64,000 bases of DNA from Ponticaulis sp. Lineage in GTDB: Bacteria > Pseudomonadota > Alphaproteobacteria > Caulobacterales > Hyphomonadaceae. Both the position numbers and the translations under genes were made by a program. The stretch covers positions 62,001 to 126,000 of the forward strand of contig PBNO01000010.1 in assembly GCA_002723155.1 (NCBI GenBank), read 5' to 3'. The notes under the pieces are model-generated. The model worked only from the letters and a program-made list of their open reading frames with translations, searched no databases and had not been told where the DNA came from. This document shows positions 1 to 8,458 of the stretch, one piece after another; the first letter of the stretch is position 1, and each line of letters begins with the position of its first letter.

Positions 1-30
1 TGTCGGCTGTCGCCACAGACGGAAGCGAGA

Positions 31-50
31 CCCCGGTTGTCTTCCCGGGG
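31..50 (-). terminator. weak terminator-like hairpin after the TonB-C gene
   Basis: A 6-bp GC stem (CCCCGG/CCGGGG) with an 8-base loop lies just past the stop of the minus-strand TonB-C gene. No clear U-run follows, so termination is an inference. Bases 1-30 hold nothing I can assign. Confidence 0.35.
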
Positions 51-68
51 CCTGCTGGTCGTTTCTGA

Positions 69-1277
69 TCAGTTCCGTCTGAGGTAAAACGCGACATTAT
101 AAACAAAAGGGTAGAGGGAGAGCCGGCAGTTCTCCCTCTCCTGGTCTTCTGCGACCTCAAACCGCCATTGGCGGGCCGTTTCCAATGTGTCTTCTTCAAA
201 GTCTGATGAAGCCGGAATAGAGGCGAGCAGTTCCACGTCGGACACGGTGCCGTCTTCGTCAAAGAATAGTTTTGTGTAGACGACGCCGACACCGGCCCAG
301 AAATTGGTGATGCTGTTCGGGTATTCGAGTTCCGGTTCCTGAATGAGTTCGCCGCGACAGCGTGGAAGCTGGTCTTCAGGAATGCTGAAGAAGAATAACT
401 CTTCCGGAATGGACAGCGGGTATTCAGCATACACCCGCTCGCGCTGGGCGTCTGTCATGGGCTGAATACGTCGCCCTTGCGCCCGCATAGAAGCGAGCGA
501 ATTGTCTGTGTCGTAGGAATAGAACCAATAGTCGGCGAGGCGCAGCAGGGCTTCGCTCTGCCAGTAATTGGATTCCAGCCATTCTGGTGCGGCATAGCCG
601 GCGTCCACGACCTGAGAAATGGCCTGCGCTGTTTCGGCGTTCCATCGGGCGATCAGCTCGTGAGATTCACGGGTCTGTTCGGAGTAGAAGAAAGAAACCG
701 CTGCGTTCTGGCGTGCGCCATAATAGGCTTCTGACACGACGCTGCGCACAGGGTAGAGGTGGTCGGCCTCGGCGCTCGCAATACGCCAGGCATCGCGCCA
801 GTCCCCGCGACGGACAAACTCTGAATAGAGCGCATGGCCCGCACGCATGCTGAGATAGCTCGGGTCGCGATCACGGACGGCTTCAAGGGCTTCACGCAGG
901 CCGCGTCGGCTGGAACCATCTGAGTCGATAGCGAACTCTGCATAGGCACGTAACAGCTCGCGGTCTGACATAAGCGGGTGTGAATTTGTGTCCGGCTGGC
1001 GGGTTGTGAACTCGGCGCCGCGAAGCGCAGTATCGCATTCGCTCCGTTCACAGAGTTTCAGCGCAGCTTCATAGGCGGCAACCGTCGCGTTCGGGTCTGA
1101 TGGATTGGCAATGGCGTTATCCATGAGCGCCGTAGAGGCAGAGATTATAGCGCCATTGTCACCGCTCTGGACGGCGGTATTGAATGCGCCGAGCGCATCA
1201 TTGCTAAGCTGTGCGTGTGCGACAGGTGCCAGTGCGCCTACAGCCAATGCGGCCAGCGCAAACTTCACTCTACTCAT
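69..1277 (-). CDS. exported protein with C-terminal TonB-like domain
   Basis: A 402-residue secreted protein. The start at 1277 gives a clean signal peptide (MSRVKFALAALAVGALAPVAHA) behind a GGAGGAC ribosome binding site; the ORF continues upstream to 1334 but that extension has no such signal. Residues about 25-300 are helical and look like a loose repeat or tetratricopeptide-like region. The last 90 residues (WAGVGVVYTKLFFDEDGTVSDVELL, shortened: GVVYTKLFFDEDGTVSDVEL ... ARQWRF) match the TonB C-terminal fold. It lacks the N-terminal membrane anchor and Pro-rich linker of a true TonB, so it is unlikely to energise receptors directly. Such stand-alone periplasmic TonB-C proteins are common in Caulobacterales and their role is unknown. 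Two cysteines in the C-terminal part could pair. Confidence 0.75.
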   Translation of the reverse strand: MSRVKFALAALAVGALAPVAHAQLSNDALGAFNTAVQSGDNGAIISASTALMDNAIANPSDPNATVAAYEAALKLCERSECDTALRGAEFTTRQPDTNSHPLMSDRELLRAYAEFAIDSDGSSRRGLREALEAVRDRDPSYLSMRAGHALYSEFVRRGDWRDAWRIASAEADHLYPVRSVVSEAYYGARQNAAVSFFYSEQTRESHELIARWNAETAQAISQVVDAGYAAPEWLESNYWQSEALLRLADYWFYSYDTDNSLASMRAQGRRIQPMTDAQRERVYAEYPLSIPEELFFFSIPEDQLPRCRGELIQEPELEYPNSITNFWAGVGVVYTKLFFDEDGTVSDVELLASIPASSDFEEDTLETARQWRFEVAEDQERENCRLSLYPFVYNVAFYLRRN

Positions 1278-1342
1278 GGATTGTCCTCCCCGAACGTTAT
1301 GTAACCAGAATAACGCCAGAGAGAGGTGTTTCAATCAGAAAG

Positions 1343-2989
1343 TTATGAGTTCAGCTCTTCTGTTTCTTCCTCAATCCAGGCTTTGGATTTTTTGTGTTCA
1401 TCCAGCATGCCGAGATAGAGACTGACGCAGCAGATGAGGAGAATGATCGTGAACGGAATGGCCGCTGTGATCGTGCCTGCCTGCAGAGACTGGAGCGCGT
1501 TTTCGCCGCCGCCATAGAGGAGGGCGGACGCGGTGAGGCCTAGCGAGCAGGCCCAGAAGATACGCTGGTAAACAGGCGCATCGGTCTTGCCGCCAGAGGT
1601 AATCGTGTCGACGACCAATGCGCCGGAATCGGCTGAGGTCACGATGAAGACGATGAGAAGCGTGATCGCTGCAACCGATGTGACCATGCCGAACGGCAAG
1701 GAACCGAGCATCTGGAACAGGACAATCGATGAATCGCTGACGCCCTCTGCCAGATCGCCAACGCCCTGATCGAATTGCAGGATTGCGGTTTCACCGAACG
1801 CTGTGAACCAGATCAGGCAAATCGCGAATGGCGCGAGCAGAACCACGGTGAAATATTCGCGAACTGTGCGGCCTTTGGAAATGCGCGCAATGAACATGCC
1901 CACAAATGGCGACCATGAAATCCACCACGCCCAATAGAAGATGGTCCAGTCATGAAACCATGAGAGGTCCTCGCGGCCGCGCCACTCGGTCAGTGCCGGA
2001 GTGTCAGTGATATAAGCCAGAAGGTGATCGCCGAGGCCAGTGAAGATCAGCACGGTCGGGCCAGCAATAATGACAAATACAAGCAGGCAGAAAGCGACGC
2101 CCATATTGATGTCGGAGAGGAGTTTGACCCCGCCATCCATGCCGCGGATTACCGAAATGACGGCGAGACCAGTCATGGAGCAAATCAGGCCGATCTGAAG
2201 CCAGATGCTGGATTCAATTCCAAACATATATGCGATGCCGTTCGCCGCCTGCGTCCCGCCAAGACCGATGGTCGTTGCGAGGCCGAAAATGGTCGAAACA
2301 ACTGCAAACAGGTCGATGATATGGCCCGGCCAGCCCCAGATGCGCTCACCCAGAATTGGATAGAAGGCAGAACGAATGCTGAGCGGCAGGCCTTTATTGT
2401 GCGCAAAAAAGCCGAGACAGAGGCCGGCAACGGCATAGATCGCCCAGGGCGAAAGGCCCCAGTGGAAGAGCGTGGAGGAGAAGGCCAGGCTTTTGGCCTC
2501 CGGCGTCGCGCCCTCTACATTCAGCGGGGTGCCATACCAGTCTGTATAATAAGCCAGCGGTTCAGCTGCGCCCCAGAACATGAAGCCGACGCCCACGCCA
2601 GCGGCAAACAACATGGCAATCCATGAGAGAATGCTGAAATCGGGCGTTGCGTCCTGCCCGCCAAGGCGGATACGGCCAAGCGGTGAAATGCTGAGGCCAA
2701 CACAGAAAATCAGAATGATTGGCGGCGTAATCGCAAACAGCCAGTCGAAGTTCTGCAGCGTGCCTGCTTTCGCACCGAGCAGGAAGTCTGACGCGGCATC
2801 AGGAAAGATAAGCGTCAGAACAGAAAACAGCAGCACAATGCCCGCCGACAGGAAGAAAACCGGGTTATGAATATCGAGGCCCATGACCTCGACATTGTCC
2901 TGACCGATTTCATAATCGGTGTCGTATTCCAGAATATCCTGAGGGACGATGAGCTCTTCTTCTGAGCCGGTCTGTTCGATGTCAGTCAT
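1343..2989 (-). CDS. BCCT-family betaine/carnitine/choline transporter
   Basis: A 548-residue polytopic protein of the BCCT family, which imports quaternary-ammonium solutes such as glycine betaine with Na+ or H+. About twelve hydrophobic segments run through the protein. The family signature is plain near residue 350 (DWTIFYWAWWISWSPFVGMF), as is the glycine-rich GVGVGFMFWGAAEP segment near residue 135. The acidic N-terminal tail is about 45 residues and the cytoplasmic C-tail is short, unlike the long osmosensing tail of Corynebacterium BetP. The ATG at 2989 is preferred; a GTG directly before it is possible. It lies alone, divergent from the TonB receptor gene. Substrate cannot be read from sequence; osmoprotection is the likely role given the proline genes 12 kb away. 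Confidence 0.9.
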   Translation of the reverse strand: MTDIEQTGSEEELIVPQDILEYDTDYEIGQDNVEVMGLDIHNPVFFLSAGIVLLFSVLTLIFPDAASDFLLGAKAGTLQNFDWLFAITPPIILIFCVGLSISPLGRIRLGGQDATPDFSILSWIAMLFAAGVGVGFMFWGAAEPLAYYTDWYGTPLNVEGATPEAKSLAFSSTLFHWGLSPWAIYAVAGLCLGFFAHNKGLPLSIRSAFYPILGERIWGWPGHIIDLFAVVSTIFGLATTIGLGGTQAANGIAYMFGIESSIWLQIGLICSMTGLAVISVIRGMDGGVKLLSDINMGVAFCLLVFVIIAGPTVLIFTGLGDHLLAYITDTPALTEWRGREDLSWFHDWTIFYWAWWISWSPFVGMFIARISKGRTVREYFTVVLLAPFAICLIWFTAFGETAILQFDQGVGDLAEGVSDSSIVLFQMLGSLPFGMVTSVAAITLLIVFIVTSADSGALVVDTITSGGKTDAPVYQRIFWACSLGLTASALLYGGGENALQSLQAGTITAAIPFTIILLICCVSLYLGMLDEHKKSKAWIEEETEELNS

Positions 2990-3100
2990 CACACCGTCAT
3001 GCAGGAAATATCTAGATCGTCAAACAAAAGATTCTCCGTTTCTTGCTTTCTATCCCTCCATATAGTGCCGAACGCTACGGAAATCGAAGGAAAGTGTGAC

Positions 3101-3130
3101 CTAAAAGCCCCAAAATGAGCGGCTTTTTAG
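3101..3130. other. hairpin with flanking A/T tracts between divergent genes
   Basis: CTAAAAGCC and GGCTTTTTAG form a near-perfect stem around an 11-base loop, shaped like a bidirectional intrinsic terminator. No gene ends here: the BCCT gene starts at 2989 on minus and the TonB receptor at 3274 on plus. It may mark a leader attenuator for the receptor or the end of a short RNA. Confidence 0.45.
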
Positions 3131-3273
3131 TCGCGAGCGGTTGCTGACCTTTCCATTGTCGAAATAATCGACTAACCAAACGTCCATATTTGACGGGGCT
3201 GCAGGGAACCCGTCCGGGATTCTGTAGGGCCGGAATCCTTTCACTGATCGAAATAAAAAGAAACGAGGAACTT

Positions 3274-5871
3274 ATGAAAAGACTTCTTCAGAGCGTCTCA
3301 GTTGTTGCATTTGCAAGTGCGACTGCGGCTGGTGCTTTCGCGCAGGATGCACCTGCGCAGCCAGAAGACCGCCGTCTGCAAGCCGTCCAGGTTACAGCCA
3401 CGAAGCGTGAAGAATCCGCTCAGACAATTCCGGTGACTGTAACAGCACTGGGTGAGCAAGAGCTGGAAAGCCTCGGCGTTTCCAACTTCAATGACTACCT
3501 CGTGCAGCTTCCGGGCGTGACAGCTGGTGGTTCTGGTCCGGGGCAGAACACGATCTACATTCGCGGTCTCGCGTCTACCACGCCAAACCTGACAACTGCG
3601 GGCGTTGCGGGTCTTGCGCCTAACGTCGCGCTTTATCTCGACGAGCAGCCAGTGTCTCAGCCGGGTCGTAACCTCGACGTTTACGCGGCTGACATGGAGC
3701 GTGTTGAGGTTCTCTCTGGTCCACAGGGTACGCTCTTCGGTGCGAGCTCTCAGGCCGGTACAGTTCGTCTGATCACAAACAAGCCAAGCCTTGATGGCTT
3801 CGAAGCTGGTTTTGACGCGTCTACCTCCTTCACTGAAGGCGGCGAGATGTCGAACAGCGTTGAGGCGGTCATCAACCTGCCAGTGACAGATAACTTTGCG
3901 CTGCGCGGCGTTGTCTACACAGACCATGCGGGCGGCTACATCGATAACGTTCCAGGCACACTCAACGTTCGCGAATCTGCGCGCTTCCGTGAAGCGAGCA
4001 CAGTTCGTGCAAACGGTACGGTTGTTGGCGCAAACCGTGCGGGCTTCCAGGCTCAGGGCAACACAGCTGCTACTGACGCTTACCTTTCTGGTGTAACGTT
4101 CATCGACGCTGACAACGCGACAATCGCTGAAGATGACTTCAACGACGCGACATATAACGGCTTCCGTCTGTCCGGTTACTATGAGTTCAATGACGACTGG
4201 AACCTTCTGGTCGCGCACTCCCAGCAGCAGCTTGAAGCTGACGGTGTCTTCTATGACGATCCGGAACTCGGCGACTATGAAGTGACACGCTTCACAGAAG
4301 ACGAGCTGGACGACAGCTACCACAACACTGCGTGGACCCTCGAAGGCCGTATCGGCTTCCTCGAAGCGGTTTACACTGGTGCTTACACAGAGCGTACAAC
4401 AGATCAGGTCGTAGATTACTCTGACTACCTGTTCGTCGGTCAGTACCTGCCATATTACATCTGTGACTATGACGTGACTTACCCGACTGGTCCTGCACCA
4501 GCTGGCACATGTTACGCGCCGGATATGTTCGTAGAGTCGTCTACAGAAACAAAAATCCAGACACACGAAGTTCGCTTCAACACACCGGCTGACGAGCGTT
4601 TCCGCGCGACATTCGGTGCGTTCTATTCCAATCTGGAACTGGCAGAGCTGAACGACTTTACATATCCTGGTTCAACTCAGGTTGTTTACACAGACGGTTC
4701 AGTTGGCTTCGCGCCTAACTATCCGCTGACGAACGGCGCTGCGACGCCAGGTCAGGTTGGTAACGAAACGCAGGGCTACTTCTCTGACCCGGGTCCATTC
4801 CCGAACGGCGTAATCTTCCGTAACGATGTTCTGCGTACGGACGAGCAAATGGGCGTCTTCGGTGAAGCGACATTCGACCTGACTGACCAGTTCGCCGTGA
4901 CAGTTGGTGCGCGTTGGTACGACGTAGAGGTTGATCTGGAAGGTTCTGCGAACTCTTCATTCTTCAACCTGTTTGCTGACACTGACCAACAGGTGTTCGG
5001 TACGAACATCTCTGCTCAGTTCGCTCCTAACAACACAGTTGGCGCGCCTGACACAGCGTCTACAGACGGCGTGATCTTCAAAGCAACTGGTGAATGGACA
5101 CCTACAGACGATGTTCTGCTCTACGCGACATATTCTGAAGGCTTCCGTCCAGGTCTTTTGAACCGTCCAGGCGGTGCATCCGGTCCGGGTGGCTTCACTG
5201 TACCTTACGCAGTCGACACCGACGAAGTGAAAAACTACGAGATCGGTTGGAAAACCGAGCTGTTTAACCGCTCTCTGCGCTTTAACGGTTCTGCGTTCTT
5301 CGTAGACATTTCCGGTCTGCAGACGACGATCTTTGACCCGTCCATCACGAACCTCTTCTTCTCAGATAACGCTGCAAACGCAGAGCTTCAGGGTGTTGAA
5401 GGCGAATTCACATGGGCTCCGGCATCTATCAACGGTCTGACTGTTGCGGGTGGCTTCTCATTCCTCGATTCTGAGGTGACAGAAGTTCTGACGCCAACAA
5501 ACGACGTTCTGGTTGGTTCTGAACTGGCGTTCGCGCCGGGCTATCAGGGCAATATCCGTGCACGTTACGAGTGGGATCTGGAGCAGACAATCGCTGGCTC
5601 TCCTCTGACAGCGCACGTTATGCCTCAGCTGATCTTCTCTGACTCAAGCTTCACAGACATTATCGAGATCAACAAAATGGAACTCGACAGCTACACAACT
5701 CTCGGCGGCACGCTGGGTGTGACGGCTGACAGCTGGTCTGCAGAACTCTTTGTGACGAACCTCACAAATGAGCACGCAGAACTGTCTGGTAACTTCGTCA
5801 ATGACCGTGAGCGCATTACGCCAATGCGTCCACGTACGATCGGTGTTCGTTTCTCATACGATTACAACTGA
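3274..5871 (+). CDS. TonB-dependent outer-membrane receptor
   Basis: An 865-residue outer-membrane receptor. The start at 3274 (GAGGA ribosome binding site six bases upstream) gives the signal peptide MKRLLQSVSVVAFASATAAGAFA; the ORF extends 28 codons further up without support. A TonB-box-like segment (QAVQVTATKREE) is followed by the plug domain with the typical 'NFNDYLVQLPGV' and 'GPQGTLFG' motifs, then a 22-strand barrel ending RPRTIGVRFSYDYN. Codon choice is strongly biased (CGT, GGT, AAC, TTC), as in highly expressed genes, and differs visibly from neighbours. A stem-loop follows the gene, then a TPR-sulfotransferase gene. This pairing recurs in Caulobacterales/Sphingomonadales. The ligand is unknown; there is no heme or siderophore operon alongside. 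Confidence 0.92.
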   Translation: MKRLLQSVSVVAFASATAAGAFAQDAPAQPEDRRLQAVQVTATKREESAQTIPVTVTALGEQELESLGVSNFNDYLVQLPGVTAGGSGPGQNTIYIRGLASTTPNLTTAGVAGLAPNVALYLDEQPVSQPGRNLDVYAADMERVEVLSGPQGTLFGASSQAGTVRLITNKPSLDGFEAGFDASTSFTEGGEMSNSVEAVINLPVTDNFALRGVVYTDHAGGYIDNVPGTLNVRESARFREASTVRANGTVVGANRAGFQAQGNTAATDAYLSGVTFIDADNATIAEDDFNDATYNGFRLSGYYEFNDDWNLLVAHSQQQLEADGVFYDDPELGDYEVTRFTEDELDDSYHNTAWTLEGRIGFLEAVYTGAYTERTTDQVVDYSDYLFVGQYLPYYICDYDVTYPTGPAPAGTCYAPDMFVESSTETKIQTHEVRFNTPADERFRATFGAFYSNLELAELNDFTYPGSTQVVYTDGSVGFAPNYPLTNGAATPGQVGNETQGYFSDPGPFPNGVIFRNDVLRTDEQMGVFGEATFDLTDQFAVTVGARWYDVEVDLEGSANSSFFNLFADTDQQVFGTNISAQFAPNNTVGAPDTASTDGVIFKATGEWTPTDDVLLYATYSEGFRPGLLNRPGGASGPGGFTVPYAVDTDEVKNYEIGWKTELFNRSLRFNGSAFFVDISGLQTTIFDPSITNLFFSDNAANAELQGVEGEFTWAPASINGLTVAGGFSFLDSEVTEVLTPTNDVLVGSELAFAPGYQGNIRARYEWDLEQTIAGSPLTAHVMPQLIFSDSSFTDIIEINKMELDSYTTLGGTLGVTADSWSAELFVTNLTNEHAELSGNFVNDRERITPMRPRTIGVRFSYDYN

Positions 5872-5905
5872 TCTGAAAATCCTGACGGATTGAATTGATT
5901 AGATG

Positions 5906-5933
5906 GCGCCCTGAAATGAGAGTTTCAGGGCGC
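5906..5933 (+). terminator. stem-loop after the TonB receptor gene
   Basis: An 11-bp perfect stem (GCGCCCTGAAA/TTTCAGGGCGC) with a 6-base loop lies 35 bases past the receptor stop. The U-tract is weak (TGTTGCCTT), so it may work partly as a processing or stabilising hairpin that lowers expression of the following sulfotransferase gene. Confidence 0.7.
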
Positions 5934-5969
5934 TGTTGCCTTAAGGACGTGTCTCTTTAAAAGCATCTC

Positions 5970-7955
5970 ATGACTGTGATTTCACCGGACCAACTCAAAC
6001 AACTTCAATCACTTATGAAAGCAGGCCGTTTCGACGAGGCTTTGCGTCAGGGCGAGGCGTTGCTTGGTGAAACCGGAGAACATCAGGACACGCTCTATAT
6101 GTGCGCCGTGTGCGCGCGCTATCTCAAAGAATTCGACAAAGCTTCAGCCCTGATCGAACGCCTGAAACGGTCTGCGCCGGACTTCGGCCGCGGCTTTCAG
6201 GAAGAAGGGCATTTGCGCCTTGCTACGGGCGACGAGCGCGGTGCGCGCGAGGGGTATGCCCGCGCTGTGCGCTATAACCCTGCACTCATTGCTAGTTGGG
6301 AAAAGCTGGCCGATCTGAATTACCGCGCAGGTGATCAGGCTGGTGCGAACGAGGCCTATGCGCAGGCTGAACGTATGAAGACCTTGCCGCGCGAACTGAT
6401 CGCGGTGATCAACCATCTCCATGAAGGCCGTATTCTGCGCGCCGAGGAGATTGTGCGCGCCTATCTGCAGAAGAACCCGCGCGACACTGAAGGCATGCGC
6501 CTTCTCGCGGACATCGGGTCGCGTCTGTCTGTGCTCACGGATGCAGATTTCCTTCTGGAAACGGCCATCGAGTTCGAGCCGGAAAACCTGCAGCTGCGCA
6601 TTGATCATATTCAGGTGCTTCGCAAGCGTCAGAAGTATGAGGCTGCGCACAAACAGGCTGAATATCTCTATCAGAAAGACCCGAACAGTCCGCTCTTCCA
6701 GTCGCTTCTGGCGATTGAGAGCATGCATGCCGGTGAGATCGATCGCGCGCTGGAGCTGTTCGAGCAGGTTCTGGACAAGAACCCGAATGATCTGGCAGCG
6801 CTTACCTCTCGCGGGCATGCGCTCAAAACATTTGGCCGCTCAGACGAGGCGGTGGCCTCCTATCAGCGTGCGCTTGATGTGACGCCGCTTCATGGCGATG
6901 GCTGGTATGCGCTCGCAAATCTGAAAACCTACAAGTTTGACGCTGCGGACATCGCGAAGATGGAAGCCGCGCTGGACGACCCGAACCTCGCTTTCATCTC
7001 GCGTATTCATATCTGTTTTGCGCTTGGTAAGGCGCATGAGGATGCGGGCGATTATGATGCGGCTTTCGAAGCCTGGCGCGAAGGCAATGCGCTGAAGACG
7101 CGCCAGACGCGCTATACGTCCGAGCAGATGGAAATCGAATTCGAGTCCCAGAAAAAGCACTGCACGCCGGCTTTGTTCACCGCGCGTGAAGGTGTTGGCC
7201 ATAAGGCGCCCGACCCGATTTTCATTCTTGGTCTGCCTCGTGCTGGCTCTACGCTGCTTGAGCAGATCCTTGCCTCTCACAGCATGGTGGATGGCACGCT
7301 GGAGCTGCCGAATGTGCTGGCGACAGCGCACCGCCTGCGTGGCCGGAACATGATCTCGGACCGAGAGCGCTATCCGCGCTGTCTGCATGAAATGGATGAC
7401 GGCGACTTTGAACGTCTGGGTGCGGAGTATATTGAAAATACACGCGTGCACCGTCAGGGCGCACCGTTCTTTACCGATAAGATGCCGAACAATTTCCGGC
7501 ATATCGGGCTTATCCATCTGATGCTGCCGAACGCGAAAATTATTGATGCGCGACGCAATCCGCTTGATTGCTGCTGGTCCGGCTTCAAGCAGTTGTTTGC
7601 AGAAGGGCAGGAGTTCACCTACGGCCTGCAGGAAATCGGGCATTATTATCGTGGCTATGTAGACCTGATGAACCACTGGCATGACGCGCTGCCCGAGGGC
7701 CGTATTCTGAAAGTGCAGCACGAAGACGTGCTGGATGATACAGAAGGTCAGGTGCGCCGCATGCTGGAGTATTGCGGTTTGCCGTTTGAGCAGGCCTGCC
7801 TCGATTTCCACAAAACCGATCGTGCGGTAAGAACAGCCAGCTCCGAACAGGTGCGCCAGCCGATCAACCGGTCTGGTATGGAGCAATGGCGTCCGTATGA
7901 GGCGCATCTGGAACCATTAAAAGAAGCGCTGGGTCCTGCGCTACACGATTATTGA
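5970..7955 (+). CDS. TPR-repeat sulfotransferase
   Basis: A 661-residue cytoplasmic protein. Residues 1 to about 390 are tetratricopeptide repeats (for example 'GRSDEAVASYQRALDVTPLHGDGWYAL'-type units, one per 34 residues). From about 415 comes a PAPS-dependent sulfotransferase domain: the 5'-phosphosulfate loop is at 420-433 (GLPRAGSTLLEQIL) and the 3'-phosphate region near 523-535 (IIDARRNPLDCCWSG). The family transfers sulfate from PAPS to hydroxyl groups; the TPR part probably binds a peptide or protein acceptor. No clear Shine-Dalgarno precedes 5970, so the start is the least certain part. It follows the TonB receptor by 98 bases and precedes a MarR gene by 13, suggesting one transcription unit. 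Acceptor substrate unknown. Confidence 0.85.
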   Translation: MTVISPDQLKQLQSLMKAGRFDEALRQGEALLGETGEHQDTLYMCAVCARYLKEFDKASALIERLKRSAPDFGRGFQEEGHLRLATGDERGAREGYARAVRYNPALIASWEKLADLNYRAGDQAGANEAYAQAERMKTLPRELIAVINHLHEGRILRAEEIVRAYLQKNPRDTEGMRLLADIGSRLSVLTDADFLLETAIEFEPENLQLRIDHIQVLRKRQKYEAAHKQAEYLYQKDPNSPLFQSLLAIESMHAGEIDRALELFEQVLDKNPNDLAALTSRGHALKTFGRSDEAVASYQRALDVTPLHGDGWYALANLKTYKFDAADIAKMEAALDDPNLAFISRIHICFALGKAHEDAGDYDAAFEAWREGNALKTRQTRYTSEQMEIEFESQKKHCTPALFTAREGVGHKAPDPIFILGLPRAGSTLLEQILASHSMVDGTLELPNVLATAHRLRGRNMISDRERYPRCLHEMDDGDFERLGAEYIENTRVHRQGAPFFTDKMPNNFRHIGLIHLMLPNAKIIDARRNPLDCCWSGFKQLFAEGQEFTYGLQEIGHYYRGYVDLMNHWHDALPEGRILKVQHEDVLDDTEGQVRRMLEYCGLPFEQACLDFHKTDRAVRTASSEQVRQPINRSGMEQWRPYEAHLEPLKEALGPALHDY

Positions 7956-7968
7956 GAGGGTGAAGCCA

Positions 7969-8451
7969 ATGAGCGAGCGCTCCGCTGAAGCACTGATTGC
8001 CATTCGCCAGATACAAAGGAAGATCGAACAGTCTTCCAAGCGTCTGGCCGAGATTGAAGGCCTCACGCCGTCGCAGCTGAAAGTGCTGCAAATGCTGACG
8101 GAATACCCTGAGGTTTCGGTTGGCTGGATCTGTGAGCAGACCCAGTTGAAGAATGCGACCATAACCAATCTTGTAGACCGGCTGGTGGCGAGAAGCATGG
8201 TCAGCCGGCGGCGCTCTGAATCTGACCGCAGACGGGTGTGGATCAAGCTGGAAGATGCAGGCCGCGCTGCGCTAGAACATGCCCCCGACCTTCTTCAGGC
8301 CGAGTTTGAAGGCCGTTTTGACGAGCTGCCAGCCTGGCAGCAATCCATGGTGGTTGCATCACTTGAACTGGTGTCCAGCATGATGGACGCAGACAAGATT
8401 GAAGCCGCACCACTTCTGCAAACAGGCTGGCTGGGCGAGAAGTCTAAATAG
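7969..8451 (+). CDS. MarR-family transcriptional regulator (copy 1)
   Basis: A 160-residue winged-helix regulator. The ATG at 7969 follows GAGAGGG at good spacing; a GTG at 7960 is less likely. The helix-turn-helix is in 'QTQLKNATITNLVDRLVARS' and the wing in 'RRRSESDRRRVWIKL'. The C-terminal half (APDLLQAEFEGRF..L..W..S) is shared with a second MarR protein at 19464-19946, so the two are paralogues with divergent DNA-reading helices. It sits 13 bases after the sulfotransferase gene, and probably belongs to that unit. It converges with the autotransporter gene, with only seven bases between the stops. Ligand and target genes cannot be read from sequence. Confidence 0.88.
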   Translation: MSERSAEALIAIRQIQRKIEQSSKRLAEIEGLTPSQLKVLQMLTEYPEVSVGWICEQTQLKNATITNLVDRLVARSMVSRRRSESDRRRVWIKLEDAGRAALEHAPDLLQAEFEGRFDELPAWQQSMVVASLELVSSMMDADKIEAAPLLQTGWLGEKSK

Positions 8452-8458
8452 GCGTCTT

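Noticed and set aside
3298..4566. 422-codon ORF on the minus strand within the TonB receptor gene
   Set aside because: Shadow of the biased codons on the other strand. Its translation is rich in Cys, Val and Arg and has no family likeness.
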